A DNA stretch of 64,000 bases. It comes from Dichotomocladium elegans. Taxonomy: Eukaryota > Mucoromycota > Mucoromycetes > Mucorales > Lichtheimiaceae. Positions 50,301 through 62,349 of this stretch are shown piece after piece. Location of the stretch: NCBI GenBank assembly GCA_025716815.1, contig JAIXMN010000025.1, positions 496,001-560,000 on the forward strand, in the 5' to 3' direction. Both the position numbers and the translations under genes were made by a program. The notes under the pieces are model-generated. The model made no database searches. It was not told the origin of the DNA and worked only from the letters and a program-made list of their open reading frames with translations. Numbering within the stretch: position 1 is the first letter of the stretch; each line of letters opens with the position of its first letter.

Positions 50301-52263
50301 CTGTGTTCAATACTCTCCCATGGACTCGGCGAGAGGTCATCGAAGTACCTCTTGATGAAGGCCTACCGACCATGCGACAATACTCCGCATTCGGACGAAC
50401 AGGCTATGCTATCGGTAATTCCATCATTCTATGAGTATCCTAGTGGATCCGGAATTTTCAACTTGGCTATGTTTTTGTAGTGGATAATGTGCCTCCCTTA
50501 GGTGCGCGTGGATTTACTTTCGCTGAAGAAGTCGATTATGAACCTGTGAAAGTTGCGACCGACAGAAATAATAATATTGTAATGGAAAATAAGTTTATAA
50601 GGGCCAACTTTGATAAATCGGGTCATTTGATCGCTTTGGTGGACAAAAAATTGAGGTTAGTGTTCGTCAAACGTTGAAATTCCAAGTCAATTATTTAACC
50701 CTAGTATGTAGTCGATCTTTAATTAAACCGAATGAGCGGGGAAACGTGTTCAAAATGTTTGAAGATATTGTAAAGAAATGCATAATCCGGTGTATTTCCG
50801 CTTGTAGATGACTAACATTTACTTAATAGCCACTCTTCTGGGATGGTAAGTTGGTATAGTTGGAATAGAAGACTCTAAGTATCTAAAGCGTAAACTGCAC
50901 CATATTGCTAATCAACAAAAGCTTGGGATGGTGAGTGTGTGCATATTCCGATTTTGCTACATCATTTACTCACATGCTCTCAAAGTTGAGATATACCACT
51001 TGGAAAAGGGTAGGGTCGTCGAAGAAGGCTCAGTTCAGCTCCTAGAACAAGGACCTCTCCGAGCAGCTCTTTTGGTCGAAAAGCGAATCTCGGATACCAG
51101 TCGATTGCGGCAGATTATTGTGATGACAGCACTCTCTCGACGTATCGATTTTGAGACCGAGGTTGACTGGAACGAGAACCGACAGTTTTTGGTAAATGCA
51201 ACTTAGCAGGACCAGTTAAAAAGTAATTTACACGTTGCAAATGAACAGAAAGTCGAGTTCGCCTGGGATATCATGGCTGACAAGGTAATTCGGAATTGGC
51301 ACTCATATACGGTATTCTTTGGTGAAAATAACGCTTTACTAGGTCACATATGAAACCCAATATGGCGTAGTGACACGACCTACGCACTACAATACATCAT
51401 GGGATAGCGCTAAATTTGAAGTGGCTGGCCACAAGTTTGCGGATATCTCAGAATATGGCTATGGTGTCGCATTGCTAAACGACTGCAAATATGGCTATGC
51501 AGCTCACCGAAACGTTGTTCGTCTATCGCTCATTCGGTCTCCAAAGGTTGCTATGTAATGGGGGGGTGGTTGTAACGGCTCAATTAGGTGTATTTACATT
51601 GACTTGCAGGCTCCGGACTCCAATTGTGATATTGGACATCACGTGTTCAAATACGCAATCTACCCACACGAAGGTCATTTCATCCAATCAGACGTTGTCC
51701 GAGAAGGATACAACTTCAATGTTCCTCTTCTGAACAGGTCTTTATATCAGCTTCATCCTGAGGAAGACGAAACTGTAGCTGACTGTGCAATAGAATAATT
51801 CCTATGAGCAAAGCCGCATCTGTTTCCAAAGCACTTCCCAAATTTAGGCTGGAGGATGCCCCTAATGTTGTTCTTGATGCAATCAAGCGCGCCGAAGATA
51901 GCTCAGACATTATCATTCGACTTTATGAAGCGTATGGAGGGCATGCGAGGGCACGTCTTGTGAGGTAGGCAATCAGCTGTCGGTCCACGAGTAGTATCTG
52001 CGTTAGTTTGACTAAACAATTGGCTGATTAGCTCTATACCTATGAAATCTATCTACCGCTGTAATATTCTTGAAGATGAACTCGAACCTGTATCAATCAC
52101 GGCCGTGTCGGGAGCCGGAGATAGGACATTTAGCACTAACCTTCGCGTTCTTGACGATGACATCGTGGAACTGCGACAACAAGCCGAGTTGCGGCGGCAG
52201 GCTGAAGGCGTATTTATTAACGTTGGACCATTCCAAGTGGTCACTCTGAAGATTTCTCTGTAA
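47357..52263 (+). CDS. AMS1: Alpha-mannosidase, glycoside hydrolase family 38 (Ams1/MAN2C1 type)
   Basis: I count 26 exons: 47357-47528, 47621-47739, 47808-47946, 48014-48174, 48246-48501, 48566-48774, 48826-48890, 48951-49029, 49100-49174, 49249-49361, 49427-49547, 49609-49704, 49763-49896, 49964-50072, 50133-50232, 50295-50414, 50481-50655, 50712-50769, 50830-50845, 50922-50930, 50986-51191, 51249-51284, 51343-51546, 51610-51737, 51794-51964, 52032-52263; about 1100 residues (human MAN2C1 1040, yeast Ams1 1083). GH38 signatures are the metal-binding [16 protein letters not shown], the nucleophile Asp in [22 protein letters not shown] and FHDVMSGS. The C-terminal half also aligns with MAN2C1 ([28 protein letters not shown]). 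No signal peptide, so a cytosolic enzyme that could be delivered to the vacuole; it trims free oligosaccharides. Two adjacent exons are only 16 and 9 nt. Confidence 0.93.
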
Positions 52264-52528
52264 CATGAAGTGTAAAAAGAAGGAGGGTGAGGGATGCATT
52301 TGTTTGCATTAAGAATATGCCAATGCTTTGTCATCCCATTCGCTAATGTCGTTGTTTCTCATTGGCTAATAAAGGGGCTTTCATTGGTTCATATATCCCA
52401 TTTCTGGGAAAGCTTGTGTACATCCAATCAATCGACGTCATCCGGGCCAGGGCTGCCGGACCACCCTTCAAAATTTTCGTCGCTTTGCAAACCCTCCCCT
52501 AGCAGTTGTATAAATACTCTCATTCGAC
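52264..52528 (+). promoter_or_regulatory. ATP synthase d promoter with CCAAT elements
   Basis: Three CCAAT-type pentamers occur in 70 bp: ATTGG at 52361 and 52383, and CCAAT at 52424. CCAAT is the binding site of the HAP/NF-Y complex, which activates respiratory genes in fungi. Its presence before a mitochondrial ATP synthase gene is therefore consistent. Regulatory function is inferred. Confidence 0.5.
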
Positions 52529-53319
52529 ATGGCTTCACTTCGCGCCGCCGCTAAGCAAATTGACTGGACCAAATTGAGCAACAGCCTTCCCACTGAGACT
52601 GTTGCCGCGCTTCAAGCCTTCCGCAAGCGCAATGACGAAGCCAAGCGTGTTCTCTTCGAGTTGAAGGAACAGGCCACCACTGTCGACTTCGCCCACTATC
52701 GCAGCATCCTCAAAAATCAGGCCATTGTCAATCAGGCTGAGAAGGCTGTTCAGGGATTCAAACCTGTTGCTTATAATCTTGATGCTCAGCTCAAGGCCAT
52801 TGACCAGTTCGAAGCCAAGGCTGTAAGTTTCGGAAATGACGGGATATCTGCGAGAGAGCGCGCGCGCGAGAGCGTGTATGTCTGTGTGTGTGTGTGCGCG
52901 CGCGCATATATCCGTGAACAACACCACGCATAACATGTTCTTGTCTGCGAGAATTCTGATCAAGATTCGATTGCTGACACATGAATGGTTCATATACATA
53001 TTTATATAGGTCGAGAAGGCCACCAGCACTGTTCAGAAGATTGATGCTGAACTCAAGGACTTGGAGGCTACGCTCGCCAACATTGAGGGTTCGCGCCCCA
53101 TCGAGCAATTGACGGTAGGTCGATGATGAACGAGGAACTGATTAAAGGAGGAAAAGCGATTCCGTGCGGACGAGAAGTGCTGACATGCGGTCCCCCTAGG
53201 TTGATGATATCATCGTTGCTAAGCCCGAGATTACCAAGGAGATCGAAGAGAAGCTCCAGAAGGGCGAGTACACCGTCAAGGGTTACAAGGAGCGTTTCGG
53301 TGACATGTCCTACTTCTAA
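52529..53319 (+). CDS. ATP7: Mitochondrial F1Fo ATP synthase subunit d
   Basis: Three exons: 52529-52822, 53010-53114, 53200-53319; 172 residues (yeast Atp7 is 174). It matches the family from MASLRAAAKQIDWTKL through LKEQATTVDFAHYRSILKN, VNQAEKA, FKPVAYNLDAQLKAIDQFEA to IEEKLQKGEYTVKGYKERFG. Subunit d is part of the peripheral stalk that holds F1 against rotation. The N-terminus is amphipathic and basic, but a cleaved presequence is not obvious, as usual for this subunit. All introns are phase 0. The first intron contains a GC/GT alternating tract (about 52857-52907). Codon use is biased towards C-ending codons, consistent with high expression. Confidence 0.92.
52857..52907. repeat. Alternating purine-pyrimidine tract in ATP7 intron 1
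   Basis: GC, TG and CGCA dinucleotide alternation, the kind of sequence that can adopt left-handed DNA. It lies wholly within the intron. Confidence 0.7.
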
Positions 53320-53469
53320 GCAATCACCTCTCCGTTTTGTTTTTTTTTCTTTTGCTTTTAATACAACACCAAACATCACATTAACGATAAACAATGGGCC
53401 TAATTGTCTGTTGTAGTATATATTATCCATTATGTGGGCCGCTTATTTTCTACACGTTTATATCCATTT

Positions 53470-53973
53470 TTACATGGTGCGTGGTCCCTGAAGGATATCT
53501 TTAAGGTTGCCTTGTGCATCGTTCGCAGCGCGTTCCCAGTATTTCTGCGATTTTTCAAGCTGTTGAATCGTCTCATCGGCTTCCTTGATTCGCTTGACAT
53601 ATTGATTCTTCATTTCGGCCAAGGGAGTCTGGATAAACCTATAGAACATAAGAATAAGCCCATCAGACGGGAGATTGCGAAGAATGTCGGAATCAGTTCA
53701 ATACATCTTGCCAATAGGCTTGTAAGTTTTGGTATCAGGTTCGAGTGTGTCGAGTTCTCGTCGCGTAAGCTCTGCCATCTTGCGATCGCGCTGCCTGGCC
53801 TGGATCTGTGCTTTTACGCTGTTTACTTGTTGGGTGCTAGCAACGTATTTTGCCTGCAGCTCGACAAAAACCTGCGCAACGATGTCAGTCTCCGATTCGG
53901 TTGGAATGTGTCTCTGTGTTTTTTTTTTTTTGCTATTTACTTTTCGGATGGCATCATCAGAGAGCGCGGACAT
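53470..53973 (-). CDS. PFD1: Prefoldin subunit 1
   Basis: Three exons on the minus strand: 53941-53973, 53705-53871, 53470-53638; 122 residues, the family length. It has the beta-type prefoldin layout: an N-terminal coiled-coil helix (VFVELQAKYVASTQQVNSVK), a central turn region (ELTRRELDTL, then TYKPIGKMFIQTP) and a C-terminal coiled-coil helix (YVKRIKEADETIQQLEKSQK). Prefoldin is a hexameric co-chaperone that hands unfolded actin and tubulin to the CCT chaperonin. Its stop lies about 150 bp from that of ATP synthase d (convergent). Its start faces the methyltransferase gene across about 530 bp. Confidence 0.9.
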
Positions 53974-54499
53974 GATGTGAGTATGAAGGAGCTTAATTCC
54001 AACCTACAGGTGATTTTTACACGAGCAGGCGTCACCCTTTAACCAGGATCAACTCCGCTGTCATTCCCCTCACCCTTTGCCCCATCCATCGTATTGTAAC
54101 GTTGAGTCTATGCTTTCTTCCACGAAAGCTGTCAATATCCTGCATGATAAAGGCAGCGCAAAAATGTTGGTATTATATGCCGTGCGTTGTCTTTGAGCTT
54201 TGTCTCATGTCCATTGATCAGCGCAAAAATACAGCAACAAAGGCTTGACTGCAAAAGAGGCTGGTTTGGGATTACCACGAGCAGATACGTGTTTTTCACC
54301 ACCGGATAAACTCCATTGCCCCTTGCCCTGAAGAAACATCCAACACAGCGTGTGTGTGCGTGTGTGCGGTGGAGTGGGCACCCAATAGCTTCTACGTACC
54401 TATAGTGCTCTTCCTTTTTTTTGTGCACTGGTATGTTAATCCCGACAAAGCCTTTCTTTTCTTTGTAATTTCTTTTTCGTGCTCGGTGGTTGCCATCTC
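53974..54499. promoter_or_regulatory. Shared divergent promoter region (PFD1 / methyltransferase)
   Basis: Start codons of two divergently transcribed genes lie 526 bp apart with nothing recognisable between, so this stretch must hold both promoters. It includes a GT-rich tract near 54347-54372. Role inferred from gene orientation. Confidence 0.5.
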
Positions 54500-55456
54500 A
54501 TGGCTGACATTGAAGATCAAGACTTTTGTCTCGGGAATCGTCCTGAAGGACTCAGTGTCAAGGCTTCTGATGGTCCGCCAGAAGCTTGGAATCAGGGATC
54601 GCACATGGCACTGAAACAAGATGTTGATAAGTTTGGATTAGCTGGCAAGATTTGGCAAAGGTAGCTTAAGAGATAGAAACCGATATACGCGTAAAAAGGG
54701 GTGAGAAAAGACAGATCTTGTAACAAGGCACGACGCTTTTTTACTGCTAGTGCTTACATGCTTCCTCTTTATTTTGGATCCGATTCCTCAGCCGTAGACC
54801 CACCGGCACCGATACCGGCCGAATACTACGTCGATGACTCCACGCTACCCATCCGACCACTGCGGATTGTTGAGCTGGGGGCCGGCACAGGCTACGTTGG
54901 TATCTGGCTGGCCAACAGGCTGAAGCATCCTGCCGAGATCTACATCACCGACCTCGAGCAAGTCCTCCCCCTGATCCACGACAATGTGGCTGCCCACTAT
55001 AAAGGCGATACCGGCAGTAACGGCATAAGGCCAGCTTCCATCCACGTGGAACGATTGCATTGGGGTAATCGACAAGACGGCGAACGTATCCTCCGAAACG
55101 GTCCCATCGATCTCGTCATCGTGAGCGACTGTGTATATTTCCCTGAACTTTTCGAGTCCTTGACAACAACGTTACGCCAAATCACGGGCCCGGATACCAA
55201 AGTGGTGATTGGGTACAAATGCAGGTCGCTGGAAAAGGAAACAGGTTTCTGGCAGGACCATTTTGGCAGATACTTTGCATACGAACCCGTATGGAAGTTA
55301 TCCAAGAAGGACAACAGCGAAACAACTCCAAGTGGCTTGCTGGGTGAAGAAGAACAGATGTTTGTGTTCGTCGGCAAACGTAGGCCTGATACAGAGATCA
55401 AACCCGCCGATGATACTTTTACCACACTCTTATTTTGTAACATCATGGACTTTTGA
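54500..55456 (+). CDS. METTL21-like protein-lysine methyltransferase (family 16)
   Basis: Two exons, 54500-54660 and 54751-55456, 288 residues. The SAM-binding motif I (IVELGAGTGYVGIWLA) is followed by an acidic residue at the end of strand 2 (IYITDLEQVLPLI). The family 16 post-motif is VIVSDCVYFPELFESLTTTL. The exon junction rebuilds the GLAGKIWQSAYMLPLYF segment that precedes the Rossmann fold in METTL21A, METTL18 and EEF1AKMT relatives. These enzymes methylate lysines of chaperones or elongation factors; which substrate this one uses cannot be told. The acidic insert after IWQSAYMLPLYF (SDSSAVDPPAPIPAEYYVDD) is unusual. The nearest neighbour is the chaperone gene PFD1, which may be coincidence. 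Confidence 0.8.
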
Positions 55457-57165
55457 CGACTTTGAGCGTTTCTTTTTAATATTGTCGGTATAAATGAATG
55501 AATTGCAAGTGTCAGCGATCGCTTCCGCGGGCCTGAATTTCTTTAATGTCATCCGTCGCTTCGCACTCTAGGATAACAGTCCATCATTAAGAGATCGAGT
55601 CAACATGGCGCACGTTGGTTCTCCCCGGTACTGATCTGGGTTGACCAGTGAACCTGTTCTCTCGGTCGCCTCACTACAGTAGACCCGGAAAGCGTGGAGA
55701 AGGGATGAGAAGTATGGAGATGAAAAGCAGCCCTATGACTACAGATATCCTGAGGGATTCAGAGGTTATGATTACTTTCCATTGTATGGGATAAGCGGTA
55801 AAGTGAACGATGGCAAGTACAGTACACAGACGACAGCTCACCACAACAGGAGAACGAGCGGGCATACAGTGGTATGCAAAACAGATTTGGATCTTCTCTG
55901 TTTGGTACTAAGATGCGAAAGAAACTGTAGCTGGCTAACTTTGAGAGACGTACATTGCAGTCAATACGACCTAGAGCACGACAAGCTAAAGGTTGGGAAT
56001 CGTGTCTTTAGGACAGATACGGTAGGCGTTTAAGTTCTGTCGAGCGAGAAACATGAAACCAGGATCTAGACAAACAGAGGAAAATAAAAATGCAGGGTCT
56101 CCCAGGCCTGGTCTAGGTCATGCTTCTTCATCAGTTTCTTAAACTCTTCGACTTTCAACCCCCTTAATTTCTCGCAGTGCATCTCAATCCCAATCCTTTG
56201 GATCCACAAACCAAATGCAAATCTACTTTGCATCACTTGTGTCGTCTACCTATCGGATCCACAGGAGCACTTTTTGAAGAATAATAATGTGTGCATCCAT
56301 TTTCGCGATCATAGATAGTTTGTCATTCTTTTGAACATGTTAATACAGGCGCAGGAAAACCTCGGTGTATAGGTCGCACACCATTCTCTGGGATGGCTTC
56401 GATGGAATCGGGTATTGTTCAATACGCATGCGCATGATTGGAAAGAAAAGGGGGACTGACATACTTGCTTACCCACATACGGGAATACATATCCTTTTGA
56501 TGGCATCTAATACTCTATTCCTTTAGCCAAGGAATCGAAATCAGCAGAAGAAAGATTATACCCGGATGATAGATTTTTAACCTCTGACCCATTATATTGC
56601 TGGGTCGAATGACTATATATGCAACGCCGTTCCAGGTCATGACGATATAGCCAGAAGAGAGTTCGATGTGCACCATCATACATACAACAGGATGAGGATT
56701 CTTTCTTGTGCACTGATACAAGATCAAGTTGAGGTAAAAGAGAAACACCATTTAGTATTTATCATATGAGAGAATCCTATAGGAGGTCTTCGTTCCGGAG
56801 GAAGGGAGAAACAGGGTGGCGCTAAAACGGAAAGACAATCGGGGTCCCTATCGCTTGCTCCACGTGGGTATGCTCTACATACTATCGAAGTCATACGCCC
56901 ACACTTGATAGTGCGTGCAATTAGCGCACAAATCAATCGCCCTATTTCTCCTTCCTTGTCTTCCTCTCATCTCTCTCTTTTTTTTTTTTATTAAAAAAAA
57001 CCTATCTACGCATGAGCTGTCATCGTCGGGAAAAGGTCACGAGCTTGCCGTCCATAAATACCATGCTCCAAAAAGGTTGAGATTTGCCTACGGAAAAGGC
57101 ACCCTTCCATGGTCGTGCGACTGTGACATGAACTTGTAGCTCATTACCTCGCTTTCATTGATCAG
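55457..57165. other. 1.7 kb region without recognised gene
   Basis: No supported coding sequence. It contains the 3' end of the methyltransferase gene and probably the promoter and an unresolved first exon of the C2H2 gene, with poly-T/poly-A runs at about 56979-57000. Confidence 0.45.
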
Positions 57166-57272
57166 AATACACTATTCCGGAGCAGGACGGACGGACGCAA
57201 ACTGCGCTCTTTGGCCACCGACAATACGTATCCGACTGTTCCGCCTCATCGATTGTTTTTTCACCTCCGCAG

Positions 57273-57884
57273 GAACTGAATGAACCGCCACACCGTGTTA
57301 CACCCGACATATTGCCCCCGCTGCGGCTGTCAAGCCCTCGAGCGTCTGCCGGAGGAATTGGATCGCCACCGCCAAGGACCATCTACGGCCACCAGCAGCC
57401 GGTTATACAGCCGAAATTGAGATATACCCAGGACGTCGGTTTCGTTACTACCGCTGCTGAGTTGCCACCGGTGATTCTTCCGCCGGACATGACAAATTAT
57501 CGTCACGGACCACTTGCTATCGCACGACGCTGTCATTACCATGGCAGGTCCTACTCAGACATGACCTACCATTCACAGGAACAGTTTGACAAGAGTAATT
57601 CAAGTCGATATTGTTGCCCATACTGTCACAAGCGCTTTTCACGACCATCATCGCTCAGAACTCATACTTATTCACACACAGGGGAAAAGCCGTTCATTTG
57701 CCCAGTTGAAGGTTGTTGCCGCAGATTTAACGTCCACAGTAATCTTCGACGTCATCTCAGAAGACACAGCGTTCCTGCCTTCTTGCTTCCCACTGCTTTA
57801 TCATCTACACTCGCAACACAGGCCATTTATCAGTCTTCGACGCATGCCGCAGTCAAGGAGACATCTCCTGCTCCCGCTGTGTAG
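57273..57884 (+). CDS. C2H2 zinc-finger protein (5' end unresolved)
   Basis: The supported reading frame opens after an acceptor at 57272 and stops at 57884, giving about 200 residues. It is open without ATG back to 57162, so at least one upstream exon with the start codon is missing from my model. Two adjacent C2H2 fingers are clear: CPYCHKRFSRPSSLRTHTYSH (CX2CX12HX3H) and CPVEGCCRRFNVHSNLRRHL with a following His (CX4CX12HX3H), joined by the Kruppel-type linker HTGEKPF. The N-terminal part is Pro/Ser-rich and probably disordered. Paired fingers of this type are common in mucoralean transcription factors. DNA target and process are unknown. Confidence 0.75.
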   Translation, partial: ELNEPPHRVTPDILPPLRLSSPRASAGGIGSPPPRTIYGHQQPVIQPKLRYTQDVGFVTTAAELPPVILPPDMTNYRHGPLAIARRCHYHGRSYSDMTYHSQEQFDKSNSSRYCCPYCHKRFSRPSSLRTHTYSHTGEKPFICPVEGCCRRFNVHSNLRRHLRRHSVPAFLLPTALSSTLATQAIYQSSTHAAVKETSPAPAV

Positions 57885-59703
57885 ACAACACGCCATATTA
57901 TCCATGGTGGCGAATACATTCACTTTTATACATATGCATCAACAAAGCGCTATTATTTTTTAATTAATGTTGGCCATGCGCTGATAAAAGATATCTTCGA
58001 AATCATTAAACGTTCAGCATCTGATACCCAATTGTCTCGGGTTCAACGACTTGATTAACAAAAAACTTATGTTTTAACTTGAGTGTCTGCATGCGGCGTC
58101 TTTTTCATTGAAAGCGAAATCCGCATGGACGGCATGGCTGTTTTTCTACTGAGATGGGAGAACCCTAGGTTTCCTTATGGCTTGTTAAAAACAGGTTTTC
58201 TTTGGTGTAGATTGGCGATTTTTACGAAATGATATCTTTGTCCCATTACTGCGCATGAGCCAATACGCTCTTTCGCCTGAATTTTATGCTCATTACATAA
58301 TCACTTGAGTAACAGTCAAAGGGTTAAAGAAAGTGGCCTGTTGACCTTATCTCAATCTCTTTTTTTTGTGGGGTAATAAAATCATAAAGGTTTTCAATTT
58401 GTAGCACATGCTCTCAAGATGGACACTACCATGCGTTGTCAACATTCCTCCTATTGATTATCACTTTTTAGACCCTGGCCATCTCAAATCAACGTTCATC
58501 GGAGCCCGCACATTTTTTATCTTCTCGCTCAGGTTACTAATAAGCTTCTCGTGAAAATAGTGCGTGTAACTTTAACGGAACACAAATAGAGATACCGTGA
58601 GAGTACATGGTCTGCTTGTCAGCAGCTCAGTCGGATTCCACATCGATATTATGAGTGTCCATTCGTGCTTTTTTTTCGCTTGGTTTATTTGCTGCTGTAG
58701 TACGGGTCGCACCAATCGCGAAATATACTCAGCTGAAAATAAAAGGCTGATGGGAGGAAAAAGATAGCTGCATACTTTGATGGCCTTATTTAAATTCGAA
58801 ACGGGAGGGTGTATCTCTTATCGAACTATCGGTCGTCTACAAATTGGGTAATGGTAAGATGTGGGGTCAGTGTTTAAATTGAGTGTGTGTGCGTGTGTGT
58901 GGAAATCGCGTAAGTGCACCTCCGAAGGCCACAATGACTAATGCAAATTGAGCAATTTTTCACCGCCAGCGACAGCGCCTTGAAGAAGTGCAGGTGCACT
59001 TTCTATTCAAAATATGAACTTTTCTACAAGCCTCAATCGCTTGAATTGGATTTTCGGTTCCACTTCTTTATGCTAGACAATAGAGGTAGTAAATGAAGTT
59101 CGCGTATTTGGTAGGGCTGCACCTCGGAAACATAACCTCATATGGATAGCCCAAATCTTCTTCGCATGGCAACAAGCGACGATCAGTAACGCCCGTTTTT
59201 TAAGTTACCCGGCGACCGAGAAACACCGACAAGTTTCAGGCACGAATGGGAACCGCCTGCTATTGTTTCACGCGTGCATTTCACGTGATCCTACGCCGGG
59301 TGATTACCCTTTTTTGTTGACAGCCTCACGGCTGGTAGGCCAAACCACTCCACCTTTTTTAAAACAAATATGTGTCGATTTTCTCGTTTCTCCCATGATT
59401 ACAACCCATTATAACGGCTTCGAAAACTCTTACCTGATTCTCGGCCATCCGTTCTAGTTATCGAACAGGAGAATGAAATATGGTCTAAAGTCTTGGAGAA
59501 GGTGAATCGCTTCCGAGGAACAAAAGGAAGAGACCCCACATGGAGATGGGCGGGGTCTGTGAAAAAATAATTCGAGTCAGTCCACTGACTCTTTTTGCCC
59601 CTTTTGGGGCCCTTTATTTTTCCTTTCCCTCTTTCCCGTTCCTCTCTCTCTCTCTCTCTCCTCTTTTCTTTTCATCTATAAGCAAATCGACCCTACTGTG
59701 GCC
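57885..59703. other. 1.8 kb region without recognised gene
   Basis: No supported gene on either strand. The last 80 bp are strongly pyrimidine-rich and contain a CT microsatellite at 59642-59660, just upstream of the carrier start codon, probably its leader or core promoter. Confidence 0.45.
59642..59660 (+). repeat. CT microsatellite in carrier 5' leader
   Basis: Pure CT run inside a longer pyrimidine-rich stretch about 45 bp before the start codon of the aspartate/glutamate carrier gene. Confidence 0.75.
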
Positions 59704-61823
59704 ATGGTATCAACAGAAGCACAGAACCGTTCGGACCAGTACCGACGATTATTTTACAAGAATGCCTCGGTGGAGAAGGATGGTGATAAGTACATGACCG
59801 AAACGGATTTTCTGGCAACTGTGGCTGCTGGTGAGGACTTCAAAAAGATCCAGCGCGAGCAATTTGGGTTGCTTTATAAGGTGGCGGACCGGTCAAACAA
59901 AGGTTTGGTTTCATTCGAAGACTTTGTCATCTTCCAAAATCTACTGTCCAAACCTGATGCGGAATACGAGATTGCGTTCCGTCTGTTTGATGTCAATGGG
60001 ACCGGGAAGGTGACATTTGATCAGTTCAAGGAAGTGCTGTCGAGCAATATGCCCAAGGACGCTGTTCCGTTCGACTTTGACTGCGACTGGCTCAAGCTGT
60101 ATATTGGAACAAAAGAAGGGAAGCACGAACTGAGTTATGAGGAGTTTTCGCAATTGCTCAAGGGACTCCAGGGCGAGCGTCTGCGACAAGAATTTAAGCA
60201 CTATGACAAGGCCCACTCAGGTTTCATTGCGCCCGAAGACTTCAAGCGTATTATCCTTGACATTGCAAAGCACAAGCTATCCGATCATGTCATCGATCAC
60301 TTGCCAACCCTTTGCAACCTCTATGCAGGGACCGGAAACAGCATCAGCTTTTCCAATGTGGTCGCCTTCCATAACGTAATCCGCAATATGGATATGGTCG
60401 AGCTTATCATCCGCCGCGCGATTGAACAGAGCCCCACCAACACCATCACCAAGGCCGATTTTCTCAATCAAGCGGCGCAGGCTAGCCGCTACACGCTTTT
60501 CACCCCCATGGAGGCCGATATTGTTTTCCACTTTGCCAGCGTTAATGGAGTTTCACAGGATACTATTACTCTTGAGGAGTTTAGCAAGATCCTCGATCCC
60601 CGCTGGAAACATCCTGAACCGGAGGCTGCTGTTCCCATCGAACAGCCCACGAAAAAGAAGGTTGGTTTTGTTCAGGAAGTCATGGAGAATGCGTACTCGT
60701 TCCTCCTCGGATCCATTGCTGGCGCTGTCGGCGCCACTTCTGTATACCCAATCGACTTGGTCAAGACCCGTATGCAAAACCAACGCTCAAAGGTGGTTGG
60801 CGAGCTGTTGTATAAGAACTCATTGGACTGCTTCAAGAAGGTTATCAAGAACGAGGGCTTCGTGGGCCTCTATCGCGGTCTGGGACCTCAGCTTGTGGTA
60901 TGTGACGGAAAGACAAAAAAGGAAAAGAAGTGCGGGCAAAAAGTGGAGAATGAATGAAGGAAGGAAGCAAGGGTGGGATGGAGTGTTAAAATACGCGCGT
61001 ATAGGGTGTGGCTCCAGAAAAGGCTATCAAGCTGACGGTCAATGACTTTGTCCGAAGCAAATTGATGGATAAGAATACTGGTGAGATTAAGTTATGGCAT
61101 GAGATGCTTGCTGGTGGCTCCGCTGGTGCTTCACAAGTCGTCTTTACCAACCCTCTTGAGATTGTGAAGATCCGCCTGCAAGTGCAGGGTGAACAAGCCA
61201 AGAACACGGGCGTGCCCCGTCGGTCCGCTATCTGGATCGTCAAGAATCTGGGTATTATGGGTCTGTACAAGGGTGCCAGTGCTTGTTTGCTTCGTGACGT
61301 GCCGTTCTCTGCCATCTACTTCCCCGCCTATGCTCACCTCAAAAAGAACGTATTCAAGGAGGGCCCCGACCATAAGCTCAAAATCAGCGAGCTGCTCATG
61401 GCTGGTGCCATTGCTGGTATGCCTGCTGCCTACTTCACCACCCCTGCCGATGTCATCAAGACCCGTCTCCAGGTTGAGGCGCGCAAGGGCCAGACCGTTT
61501 ATAACGGCATCGCTGACGCAGCAGTCAAGATCATGCGCGAGGAAGGCTTCAAGGCCTTCTTTAAGGGTGGTCCTGCTAGAATTTTCAGATCTTCACCACA
61601 ATTCGGTGTCACCTTGACCGTGTATGAGATCTTGCATCAAGCTTTCCCACTCCCAGGAAGCCATTCGGTTGCCACAGCAACTTCTACCATTTCTCCTGCC
61701 TCCGAAGTTCCCAAGGATGCTGCCGTGACCCGGTCAAGAAACGCTCTCAAGATGCTCTTAGATTTGGACTATAGATTCGGTGTTTACAAAGTACCAACTC
61801 CCACTACTCCGGCAGCGAAGTAG
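59704..61823 (+). CDS. AGC1: Mitochondrial aspartate/glutamate carrier (EF-hand type)
   Basis: Two exons, 59704-60897 and 61005-61823, 670 residues (human citrin/aralar about 675). The N-terminal half has EF-hand repeats, with loops such as [13 protein letters not shown] and the weaker [15 protein letters not shown]. The C-terminal half has the three mitochondrial-carrier repeats with PX[DE]XX[KR] signatures ([33 protein letters not shown]), each followed by a conserved GLYRG/GLYKG/FFKGG-type motif. The protein exchanges aspartate for glutamate plus a proton across the inner membrane and feeds the malate-aspartate shuttle. The full EF-hand extension is present, as in animals and unlike the short Agc1 of yeast. 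The single 107-nt intron is phase 0. Confidence 0.94.
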
Positions 61824-62349
61824 ATTATATATCCTATTTATCAGATCATTTCCACCCCATTCTATTCCTACCTCTTTTTCTTCTCTCTTGGCTCTCCTTG
61901 GGGTAGTAGACTCTTCATTCCGTGTTTTTTCTTTTTTGCGACTTCACATTCACTCGTTCTCATATATATTCACACACTCACATTATTCAGTCTTATTCGA
62001 TCAATTTGTATTGCTCGCGTATGGATTATTCGTAGATAAGGAATACATATCAAGAACAAAAGGGAAAAAATCTCTTTCTTCTTCCCCAGGCAATGCTCCC
62101 TTTGAGCGGTATGTGTCTATTAGAAAGCAACGCATGTGGAGGACGACTGCACTACTTTAACTTCCTTGCCATCCGCATGAAGTTTTCAAAATTATGATGC
62201 CTATGCCCCCAACTTGTTTATCCGGCTTTTCGTTCATTAGGGGTTGCTTTTAGGCCAGTCAGACGCTCTGATTGGTTCAATCCGGCTTTCCACGGGGAAA
62301 TGGAGGCCGTTTTTGCCTGCCAATCTTTTTCAGTTCAACTTCACCCACT
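61824..62349. other. Intergenic, CDK8 promoter side
   Basis: About 525 bp between two plus-strand genes, T-rich just after the carrier stop. No coding sequence or RNA gene recognised. Confidence 0.5.

Noticed and set aside
52509..52516. TATAAATA just upstream of the ATP synthase d start codon.
   Set aside because: It is only 20 bp from the ATG, so a transcript started about 30 bp downstream of it would lack the start codon. Not called as a TATA box.
62272..62290. GGTTCAATCC, another tRNA T-loop-like sequence.
   Set aside because: Flanking bases do not form a T stem and no anticodon or acceptor arm fits upstream.
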